A DNA stretch of 64,000 nucleotides, taken from the NCBI GenBank assembly GCA_964423505.1, contig CAYREX010000013.1:1-64000 (forward strand), given 5' to 3'. The notes beneath the pieces are model-generated. The model was not told the DNA's origin and made no database searches. It worked only from the letters and a program-made list of their open reading frames with translations. How positions within the stretch are numbered: the first letter of the stretch is position 1; every line of letters begins with the position of its first letter. This document shows positions 7,943 through 14,918 of this stretch, piece after piece. Made by a program: the position numbers and the translations under genes. This DNA comes from CAYREX01 sp964423505. Its GTDB lineage: Bacteria; Fermentibacterota; Fermentibacteria; Fermentibacterales; JCC-6.

Positions 7943-9819
7943 GACAGTCCGGGATGGTCCTCGCGGCTTCGGTCGCCCTCCTCGCGGCGCCGACGCTCGG
8001 CCACGAGGCGGGGCAGACCGACTGGAGCGGCGGCGGAGGCGTACCGGGCCCCGTCACCGACTGGGATGACGTGTTCGAATACTCGACGGACGTCCACTGG
8101 GGCTGGAACGACGGCGAGCTGAGGCTCACCCCGGACCCGACCGGTCACGAGGTGGCCGAGCTCTTCATGTCCGCCTCCTGCGTCCACGCGACCGACATGG
8201 ACGGTGACGGCGACCTGGACGTGCTCGCCGCCGGCTACTACCAGGATGAGGTCGCATGGTTCGAGTACGCCGGCTCCCCCGACTCCACATGGACGAAGCA
8301 TGTCATCGCATCACTGAACGGGGCCCGCTCGGTGGACCCGGGCGACCTCGACGGCGACGGGGACGTGGACGTGGCGGCGGCCTCCCCGGTGGAGGACCTC
8401 ATCATGGTCTACGTGAACGACGGAGGGGCATCTTCCTGGAGCGCCGTCGAGGTTGACTGGATGGACGGCAAGGAGGCCACCTCGGTGGACTTCGCCGACG
8501 TCGACGGAGACGGAGACGCGGACCTGCTCGGCTCCTGGGAGTTCGAGGACGCCCTTTTCTGGTACGAGAACGAGGGGGGCACCACCTTCTCCGTCACCAG
8601 GCACACGATAGACGCCGACTTCAACGCGCCCTACTGCATCCTCGGGGTCGACATGGACGACGACGGCGACGTCGACGTCCTCTCCACGTCCTACTACGGC
8701 ACCCACCCGGACTTCCTCGACCACTACGCATGGTGGAGCAACGACGACGGCTCGGGCGGCTCCTGGACCAAGCACGTGATCGACGGCTGCGCCGACTACG
8801 ACGGGGCGGCATCCGCCTGCGCTGCGGACATCGACGGAGACGGCGACATGGACGTGGTCGGCCACACCGACTGGATGCAGGACGACACGCATGTCCTCTG
8901 GTTCGAGAACGACGGTACGGGGGACTCCTTCGAGACCCGGGTCATCGACTCCACCTTCGTGGGCGCCTCCGGAGACCGCTCCATCATCTGCGGCGACCTG
9001 GACATGGACGGAGACGTCGACGTGGTGGCCGGCTCCCACCTGAGCGGCAGGCAGCTGGCCTGGTGGTCCAACTCGTCGGGCGACGGGGAGAGATGGCACA
9101 AGCACGTGATCGAGCAGGGGTTCGGCGCATACGGGATAGACATGACGGACCTTGACGGTGACGGATCACCGGAGGTTCTGGCCGGCTCATGGTCCAGCGG
9201 ATATCCGTACGACGGCGCCATAGCCTGGTGGGAGATGAGCTACGATGAAGAGGGCGAGCTCCGGAGCTCCGTGCTGGACACGGAGATGGCTCCCGGATGG
9301 GGCACCCTGGAGTGGACGGCCGATCTGCCCCCGGGGGCCCGGGTCTCCGTCGAGGTGCGCGCCTCCGACCAGCACTCCCAGATGGGCGACTGGACCGAGG
9401 TAGCGGCGTCGGGAGAGGACATCTCGCAGTACGTCCCGGACGGCCTGCGGTACTTCCAGTACAGGCTTCTCCTGTCGACGGTCGACCCGGACGTCACTCC
9501 GGTGTTCGGCGAGCTGTCCCTGCAATGGGACGAGCAGTCCGGCTCCGGCGGGGGAGCGCGTTCGCCCGGGCTGACAGTGGGCCCGGTCCCGGCGGGAGCG
9601 GAGGTCTGGCTGCGACTCTCGACGGCAGCGGCAGGCCCGGTCTCCGTTGCGGTCTACGACACCTCGGGCAGGCTGGTCGACCGCATGGACCCGGGAGTCC
9701 TGCAGGCGGGGGAGCACGTCATGAGCTGGTCGCCCGGGGGAACCGGATCGAGTATCTTCCTGCTGCTCGTACGCTCGCAGGCGGGCACCGAGACGAGGAA
9801 GCTGGTCTTTCTCAGGTAG
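7939..9819 (+). CDS. Secreted FG-GAP/VCBS repeat protein with C-terminal FlgD-like sorting domain
   Basis: The 626-residue product begins with a signal peptide (MRQSGMVLAASVALLAAPTLG). It then has seven or so repeats of the FG-GAP/VCBS type, each with a calcium-loop-like DxDxDGDxD element ('DMDGDGDLDVLAA', 'DLDGDGDVDVAAA', 'DVDGDGDADLLGS' and others). Such repeats form a beta-propeller of the integrin-alpha kind. The last 80 residues ('PVSVAVYDTSGRLVDRM' to 'ETRKLVFLR') match the C-terminal FlgD-like/type-A sorting-like domains of the C25 protease and the deiminase in this window. It is probably exported and surface-attached. The start overlaps tpx by four bases. The ligand is unknown. Confidence 0.8.
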   Translation: MRQSGMVLAASVALLAAPTLGHEAGQTDWSGGGGVPGPVTDWDDVFEYSTDVHWGWNDGELRLTPDPTGHEVAELFMSASCVHATDMDGDGDLDVLAAGYYQDEVAWFEYAGSPDSTWTKHVIASLNGARSVDPGDLDGDGDVDVAAASPVEDLIMVYVNDGGASSWSAVEVDWMDGKEATSVDFADVDGDGDADLLGSWEFEDALFWYENEGGTTFSVTRHTIDADFNAPYCILGVDMDDDGDVDVLSTSYYGTHPDFLDHYAWWSNDDGSGGSWTKHVIDGCADYDGAASACAADIDGDGDMDVVGHTDWMQDDTHVLWFENDGTGDSFETRVIDSTFVGASGDRSIICGDLDMDGDVDVVAGSHLSGRQLAWWSNSSGDGERWHKHVIEQGFGAYGIDMTDLDGDGSPEVLAGSWSSGYPYDGAIAWWEMSYDEEGELRSSVLDTEMAPGWGTLEWTADLPPGARVSVEVRASDQHSQMGDWTEVAASGEDISQYVPDGLRYFQYRLLLSTVDPDVTPVFGELSLQWDEQSGSGGGARSPGLTVGPVPAGAEVWLRLSTAAAGPVSVAVYDTSGRLVDRMDPGVLQAGEHVMSWSPGGTGSSIFLLLVRSQAGTETRKLVFLR

Positions 9820-9857
9820 GCTCGCGATACGCGGGCCCACGCACCGGGAGGGCTGAT

Positions 9858-10136
9858 TTGCCCAGGATGTACAGGACCGACGCTCCGTCGGACGCGGACG
9901 TAAGGGTCTACTTCGTGAGCAGCGTGCACGAAGCCGACGTCGTAGTGTTCGAGACGGACGACCAGTGGGACGCCGACCAGGACTACGTCTGGTTCTACAC
10001 CGGAGTGAGGAGCGACGCGGACAAGGTGGTCTACGTAGCCGACAGCCCCTGGGCAGCGGAGCTGCTGGTCTACAGGGCGGATTTCAGGTACGAGGTCGAG
10101 TGGAGGGACCCCGGCAAGGCCCACCTGCTCAGGTGA
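9858..10136 (+). CDS. Small repetitive protein resembling the DUF6150/septknot family
   Basis: This is a 92-residue protein from TTG 9858 (GGGAGGG ends five bases upstream); ATG 9867 is the alternative. It consists of about six short repeats of the form [V-Y/F]-x-[T/V/A]-[D/S]-x-x-x-x-A-[D/E], seen in 'VYFVSSVHEADVVVFETDDQ' and 'VVYVADSPWAAELLVYRADF'. This pattern and size match what I know of DUF6150 proteins, later named septknot because one member was predicted, then shown, to form a 7(1) knot. The assignment is by pattern memory, not by search. There is no signal peptide or membrane helix. It is downstream of the FG-GAP gene with a 38-base gap. Confidence 0.5.
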   Translation: MPRMYRTDAPSDADVRVYFVSSVHEADVVVFETDDQWDADQDYVWFYTGVRSDADKVVYVADSPWAAELLVYRADFRYEVEWRDPGKAHLLR

Positions 10137-10363
10137 TCCCCGGTCCGGTACGCCTCTGCTGTACCGCCCATCCGCACCCGATACCCTCCTCATCCGTTCC
10201 CGGCGCAATCCGGCAGCGGGGAGCCGCCGGACGCTGGCGTCTGCCTGAGATGCCGCAGCTGCATGCAGGACAGGCTTACCGAGGTCATCCGCGCATGCGC
10301 CTTTGTAATCCGTCTCCGCACCGGGGACCGGGTACGGGAAGCGCAAGAAAGGGGCTCGACAGG

Positions 10364-10392
10364 TTGTTTCGGGGCTCTCCCGCCCCTATGGT
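10364..10392 (+). promoter_or_regulatory. Putative promoter of the TIR operon, TTGTTT-17-TATGGT
   Basis: TTGTTT (10364-10369) is separated by 17 bases from TATGGT (10387-10392), about 40 bases before the TIR start codon. The rest of the 296-base gap from 10137 shows no credible gene. A 45-codon reading frame near 10295 lacks a ribosome-binding site. Confidence 0.4.
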
Positions 10393-10432
10393 ACGCAACA
10401 ACAACCGTTCACCATGTCGGGAGGCCACTTAA

Positions 10433-12676
10433 TTGAGCGGTCACGTCTTCCTCAGCTACTCCACCCGTGACAGGGAGCTCGTCGACCGGGTCACGGAGCT
10501 CCTTGAACGGGAGGGCTGCCCCACCTGGACCGCCCACCGGGACATAAAGCCGGGCGAGACCTGGGCCGGCTCCATAGTCGACGCCCTCTCGGGCTCCCGG
10601 ATGATGGTCCTTCTCCTCACGAAGCACTCCAACGTGTCGCGGCAGGTGCTCAGGGAGCTGGAGATAGCCGGAGAGAGACGCATACCGATACTCCCCGTCC
10701 TCATCGACAGGGTCCAGCTGTCCAAGGGGGTCCGATACTACGTCGGCACCTACCAGTGGCTGGACCTGACGGAGACCAGGGAGAGCGACCTGCCCGGAGC
10801 CGTCTCGTCGGCAATCATGGATGCGCTCGCCGGACGCACCTTTGTGATCGGGGGGCGAAGGCCCTCCTGGCTGGCTCCGGCGGTAGCCGTGCTGCTCGCT
10901 CTGGGTGCAGGCCTGCTCGCCCTGCTGCTCGAAGGCGACGGGGACGGCGCAGCGGGAGCCGATGCAGCGCCGGTACGGCCCGGACGGGAGCCGACCGCCC
11001 TGGTCCTCGGCGGAGCCGGCTCGTGGGACTACTGCTCCTCGGTGCTGGACCGGGGCGACGGAGGGGTCTTCGCAGCAGGCACCTTCGACTACGGCTTCTG
11101 GAGCGAGATGTGGGTGGTCGGCCTGGACAGCCTCCTCCGTGAGGAGTGGAGCCTCGTGGACTCCGTGGCCGGCGAGGACCGGCCGTCCCTCCTCCGCCTT
11201 CCCGGGGGTGACCTGCTGGTGGTCTGCGGCCAGTACGCCGACTTCGACCACACCCGGTTCACCATGAGCCTCTGGAGGCTCTCGCCCGAGGGGGACCTGC
11301 TCTGGGAGAGGGACCACGTGATACCCCACCGGCATGCCATACAGCCGGTCACCAGGACGGTCAGCCGCTGCGGCGAGGACGTGATGGTCTGCGTCCTGGT
11401 GCGCCTGCTGCACCACTCCGAGGACGGCCGTGGAGTCCTGATGCAGTTCGACGGCGACGGCGGGATGTCGTCATCGGCAACCCTGCACTGCGAGGAGCTG
11501 AGGGCGTGGATTCCCTCCGACGGCTCTACGAGGCTCATGGTCTACTCTCCGCCGAACGTCGGCGAGTACGTGGTCGCCCGCACGGACTCCGCCGGCCGTG
11601 AGCTGGCCTCGATGGAGCTCTACGATTCCGGCTCTCCCCCCACCGCCCTCGTACCTCTCGAGGAGGGCGGATGCCTTGTGGCCGGCACCTGGGAGATGTA
11701 CGGCGAGGGCTGCGGAGACCTTTTCGTAGCGGAGCTGTCCGGGAGTCTGGAGATGCTCAGGGACACCGTCCTCGGAGGTCCGGGCTACGATGCCTGCAGC
11801 GACCTGGTCCGTCTGGGCGACGGGTATGCCGCCGCGGGAGCGCGGGTCTCGGAGGACGGCTCCAGGACCGGCTGGCTGCTCCGGTTCGCCGAGGACCTCT
11901 CGCTCGAGTGGGAGACGGAGCTGGACCTGGGCGGCTCCACCTGGCTCTCCGCGGTAGCGGAGCAGGAGGACGGGAGCATACTGGCAGGCGGCTACACGAC
12001 CGCGAGGGGCGACCCGGACGCCCTCCTGCTCAGGCTGACCCCTCGTGGCGAGGCACCGGAGGGCGCCAGGACCGGCTGGACCCTGCTGGCCGAGGGGTGG
12101 GATGCCGGCCTGGACAGCGCCGTCTGGGCCAGGGAGGACAACCTGTACTTCGACCCGCTCCCCATCGAGCGGGACGGCGACCTCTCCCTGGACGTGAACG
12201 GGGTCCCCGTCTACACCCGTGAGACGTGGTCTCTGGAGCCGGGAATGCTCCTGTGCGCCGAGGTGCGGGCCGAGCCCATCGGATCCGGCGACGCCGACTG
12301 GCTCTCCATGGGCCTGACAGACCGGGATCCCTCGAACCTGGCCTTCGACCCGGTCGAGTCATCCCTGGCGGAGCTGAGGTGGGACTACTCTGGCCCGGTC
12401 GGCCTGCGGACCCTTACCGCAAGCCTGACGCCGGAAGGGGACACGTCCGTCGTCCTGACCGCGCCGGACACGTCTTTCATGCGTGGCCATGGCGCACACC
12501 TCTTCGAGATAGAGATGACCGACAGCCTGGTCCACTTCATGGTGGACAGCTCGACGATGCTCACGGCCTCCCTTGATCCGGCCCTGCACGGCAGGGAGGT
12601 CCGGGTGTTCCTCAGGGGCTACAGCGGCAGCACCGCCCACTTCATAGACGACCTGAGACTGGCCCGGCTGAGATGA
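10433..12676 (+). CDS. Membrane-anchored TIR-domain protein with predicted extracytoplasmic beta-propeller and jellyroll
   Basis: The 747-residue product starts at TTG 10433 behind CGGGAGG. Residues 1-135 form a bacterial TIR domain. It shows 'VFLSYSTRDRELV' at the first strand, a BB-loop-like 'HRDIKPGETWAGSI', and 'RQVLRELEIAGERRIPILPV', where Glu75 sits at the position of the catalytic Glu of TIR NADases. A single helix at about 146-167 follows three Arg (141-143) and precedes an acidic stretch, so the TIR end should be cytoplasmic and the rest outside. Residues about 185-530 look like a beta-propeller of repeated 'DGG..AAG/VCGQ' blades. Residues about 540-747 resemble the two secreted proteins encoded next. 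The stop overlaps the next start (ATGA). TIR domains often make NAD-derived signals or deplete NAD; activity here is inference. Confidence 0.8.
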   Translation: MSGHVFLSYSTRDRELVDRVTELLEREGCPTWTAHRDIKPGETWAGSIVDALSGSRMMVLLLTKHSNVSRQVLRELEIAGERRIPILPVLIDRVQLSKGVRYYVGTYQWLDLTETRESDLPGAVSSAIMDALAGRTFVIGGRRPSWLAPAVAVLLALGAGLLALLLEGDGDGAAGADAAPVRPGREPTALVLGGAGSWDYCSSVLDRGDGGVFAAGTFDYGFWSEMWVVGLDSLLREEWSLVDSVAGEDRPSLLRLPGGDLLVVCGQYADFDHTRFTMSLWRLSPEGDLLWERDHVIPHRHAIQPVTRTVSRCGEDVMVCVLVRLLHHSEDGRGVLMQFDGDGGMSSSATLHCEELRAWIPSDGSTRLMVYSPPNVGEYVVARTDSAGRELASMELYDSGSPPTALVPLEEGGCLVAGTWEMYGEGCGDLFVAELSGSLEMLRDTVLGGPGYDACSDLVRLGDGYAAAGARVSEDGSRTGWLLRFAEDLSLEWETELDLGGSTWLSAVAEQEDGSILAGGYTTARGDPDALLLRLTPRGEAPEGARTGWTLLAEGWDAGLDSAVWAREDNLYFDPLPIERDGDLSLDVNGVPVYTRETWSLEPGMLLCAEVRAEPIGSGDADWLSMGLTDRDPSNLAFDPVESSLAELRWDYSGPVGLRTLTASLTPEGDTSVVLTAPDTSFMRGHGAHLFEIEMTDSLVHFMVDSSTMLTASLDPALHGREVRVFLRGYSGSTAHFIDDLRLARLR

Positions 12677-13386
12677 CCCACGCTCTGCCCGCCGTCCTGC
12701 TGCTGCTCCGGCTGCAGGCCGGCGTGCTCTTCTCCGCCGACTTCGAGGGCGACCCGGACGAGACCTGGGTGTTCATCGGCGAGCCGCTCCCGATGGTCTC
12801 GGAGAGCTGTGGCTTTCCGGCGCCGTCCTTCGACGGCAGCGACGAGACCGGCGGTAGCAGCGGCGCGGTCAGCAGGGCCTCTTTCGACTGGTCGGACGGT
12901 CTCGTGCTGGAGGTGGACATGTACGTCTCCGCAAGCCCCCGCGGCGCCCGGGTGGCCGGCACGATAGGCCTCTGCGATAGGGAGTCCGCGCGGACTCCCG
13001 CCGGAATGCCCCTCGTGCTCGGTCTGACCTACTGCTACCGGGGCGAGGCCGACTGGATGCAGCCGCACCTCCAGGGGAAGCTGACCATGCTGCTGAGGAT
13101 CGATCGGACGGAGCCGGACGGTGACGGGCTGGAGCTCCGGGAGCTCATCCACTTCGACCGCTACCTGGACGACTGGCACAGGTACGCCATCAGGCTGTAC
13201 CCGGACGGGACGGCGGAGTACCTGGTGGACGACAGCCTGGTGTACGGCAGCGAGCTCTCCATACCGGCGGGCACCCCCCGGCTCGGCGTTTACATCGGGA
13301 GCCGCTCCGGTCCCCGGGGGCGGGTTCTCCATGACAGCGTCGTGGTCCGGGAGCTGACCGCGGAGGAGAGGGAGCGGAGCAGATGA
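12673..13386 (+). CDS. Secreted LamG/jellyroll-like protein, TIR-operon component A
   Basis: This is a 237-residue protein with a leading hydrophobic segment (MTHALPAVLLLLRLQAG) that fits a signal peptide. The body reads as a concanavalin/LamG-type beta-sandwich: 'SADFEGDPDETWVFIGEPLP' near the start, 'FDWSDGLVLEVDMYV' in the middle, and 'WHRYAIRLYPDGTAEYLVDD' towards the end. It is clearly related to the next gene and more weakly to the C-terminal domain of the TIR protein. Both ends overlap neighbours (ATGA with the TIR gene, ATGA with the next gene), so the three are translationally coupled. It probably binds a glycan or protein outside the inner membrane. No catalytic motif is recognised. 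Confidence 0.65.
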   Translation: MTHALPAVLLLLRLQAGVLFSADFEGDPDETWVFIGEPLPMVSESCGFPAPSFDGSDETGGSSGAVSRASFDWSDGLVLEVDMYVSASPRGARVAGTIGLCDRESARTPAGMPLVLGLTYCYRGEADWMQPHLQGKLTMLLRIDRTEPDGDGLELRELIHFDRYLDDWHRYAIRLYPDGTAEYLVDDSLVYGSELSIPAGTPRLGVYIGSRSGPRGRVLHDSVVVRELTAEERERSR

Positions 13387-14075
13387 GCCTGCTCCTGCTG
13401 GCGCTCCTGGCCTCCCCGGACACCCTCTTCTTTGAGGGCTTCGACGGGGAGCTCGCCGAGCGGTGGATACTCTACGGCGACCCGCTTCCGCTCCTGGTTG
13501 ACTCGGCGGGCCAGCCGCCGCCCTGCTTCGACAACAACGGCGACCGGATGTGGGAGAGCGGCGCGGTCACCAGGGAGCGCTTCGACTGGACCGGGGGGCT
13601 GGTCGTGGAGGCGGACATGTACGTGGAGTCGAACGAGAGGGGAGGCTGGCTACAGGGCATGCTGGGACTCTCCACCGGGGTGCCCGGGGACAACAACACC
13701 GTATACGGTTGCCTTGCCCACCTGAGCTACGCCTACAACGGCGAGGCGGCCTGGCGGCAGCCGCACACCCAGGGCAGGCTGAGCATGGTCAATAGTCCCT
13801 ACGCCGCCGCCACCGTACCCCCAGGGCTCCGGGAGGTGGTGATGTGGGTCCACCTGAACGACTACCTGGACTCGTGGCACCGCTTCAGGATGGAGGTCCT
13901 GCCGGAGGGCACCGTCCGGTACATGGTGGACGACAGCCTCTACCACGAGAGCGAGACGGCCCTGCCGGCCGAGCACCCGGAGCTGGCGGTGCTCCTGGGG
14001 GTCAGGTCGAGCGACTACGGCTCCGTCTACCACGACAACGTTCTGGTCATCCGGCCGGGCGACGGCCGGCGGTGA
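13383..14075 (+). CDS. Secreted LamG/jellyroll-like protein, TIR-operon component B
   Basis: This 230-residue protein is a paralogue of the preceding gene. Shared features are 'LFFEGFDGELAERWILYGDP' at the start, 'SGAVTRERFDWTGGLVVEAD' in the first third, and 'WHRFRMEVLPEGTVRYMVDD' in the last third. The hydrophobic leader is short (MSLLLLALLASPDT), so export is likely but signal cleavage is less certain. It starts in the stop codon of component A. Tandem duplication with retained coupling suggests the two proteins work together, perhaps as ligands or co-receptors of the TIR ectodomain. That is inference from homology and operon order. Confidence 0.65.
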   Translation: MSLLLLALLASPDTLFFEGFDGELAERWILYGDPLPLLVDSAGQPPPCFDNNGDRMWESGAVTRERFDWTGGLVVEADMYVESNERGGWLQGMLGLSTGVPGDNNTVYGCLAHLSYAYNGEAAWRQPHTQGRLSMVNSPYAAATVPPGLREVVMWVHLNDYLDSWHRFRMEVLPEGTVRYMVDDSLYHESETALPAEHPELAVLLGVRSSDYGSVYHDNVLVIRPGDGRR

Positions 14076-14093
14076 CCTGGGAGGAGTGAGCAC

Positions 14094-14834
14094 ATGAGAG
14101 CGTTCCCGGCGATAACGCGCATCGCCTGCGTACTCGCCCTGGCGGCGGGGGCGGCAGCCGGGCCCTACGTCGACCTGGAGGCCGGGCTGGTCATGCCCGG
14201 GTACAACGACGTCAGGGTGCCCGGCGACTCGGGCACCCTCTTCTCGCTGCCGGACGACCTTGGAGGAGAGAGCTCGGCCTTCTACAGGGTGCGGCTCGGA
14301 TGGGAGCTGGGCTCCAGGCACGACCTGTCGGCCCTCCTCGCGCCGCTGTCGCTGGACTACGCCGGGACTCCGGCGATGCCCATCGAGTTCGAGGGCACCA
14401 CCTTCCCGGCCGGGGAGGAGCTGTCGGCGCTGTACAGGTTCGACTCATACAGGCTCACCTACAGGTACAGGCTCCTGGACCGGGAGGAGCTCTCCCTGGC
14501 AGTCGGGCTGACCGCGAAGGTTCGGGACGCGGAGATATCGCTTGAGGGCGGTGGCCTCGAGTCGACCAAGACCAACACCGGCTTCGTCCCGCTTGTGGCC
14601 TTCCGGCTGGCCTGGGAGCCGTCGGGCAGGTTCGGCCTGCTCCTCAGGGGCGACGCGCTGGCGGCGCCGCAGGGCAGGGCGGAGGACGTGACGGCGGCGG
14701 TGACCTTCTCCATCTCGGAGCGGCTTACCGCCAGGGCGGGCTACCGCATCCTGGAGGGGGGGGCGGACAACGACGAGGTCTACAACTTCACCCTGGTCAA
14801 TTACCTCTGCCTGGGGGTCCGGGCCTCGCTCTGA
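14094..14834 (+). CDS. Small outer-membrane beta-barrel protein, last gene of the TIR operon
   Basis: The 246-residue protein has a signal peptide (MRAFPAITRIACVLALAAGAAA). It is followed by amphipathic strands with alternating hydrophobic residues ('YRVRLGWELGS', 'YRLTYRYRLL', 'FGLLLRGDALA', 'RLTARAGYRIL') and a terminal 'YLCLGVRASL', as in 8- to 10-stranded barrels of the OmpA/OmpW type. GAGGAG stands about seven bases before the ATG, 18 bases after component B. A strong hairpin follows at 14862, closing the unit. It could anchor or deliver the secreted jellyroll proteins at the outer membrane. No specific family is recognised. Confidence 0.6.
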   Translation: MRAFPAITRIACVLALAAGAAAGPYVDLEAGLVMPGYNDVRVPGDSGTLFSLPDDLGGESSAFYRVRLGWELGSRHDLSALLAPLSLDYAGTPAMPIEFEGTTFPAGEELSALYRFDSYRLTYRYRLLDREELSLAVGLTAKVRDAEISLEGGGLESTKTNTGFVPLVAFRLAWEPSGRFGLLLRGDALAAPQGRAEDVTAAVTFSISERLTARAGYRILEGGADNDEVYNFTLVNYLCLGVRASL

Positions 14835-14861
14835 CGGGCCCTTTTCGGCACCGAGACGCCT

Positions 14862-14898
14862 GGAGGCCCCGCGTCCGAATGGCGGACGCGGGGCCTCC
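14862..14898. terminator. Long perfect hairpin between convergent genes
   Basis: A 16-bp perfect stem (14862-14877 with 14883-14898) encloses the loop AATGG. It sits between the convergent ends of the TIR operon and the C25 protease gene, so it can serve both directions. Neither side has a T-run, so it is not a textbook intrinsic terminator. Confidence 0.65.
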
Positions 14899-14918
14899 CT
14901 CTACCGGCTGCGGCCTTC

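Noticed and set aside
10137..10363. A short gene in the gap before the TIR operon
   Set aside because: Small frames exist but lack a ribosome-binding site and have no recognisable product.
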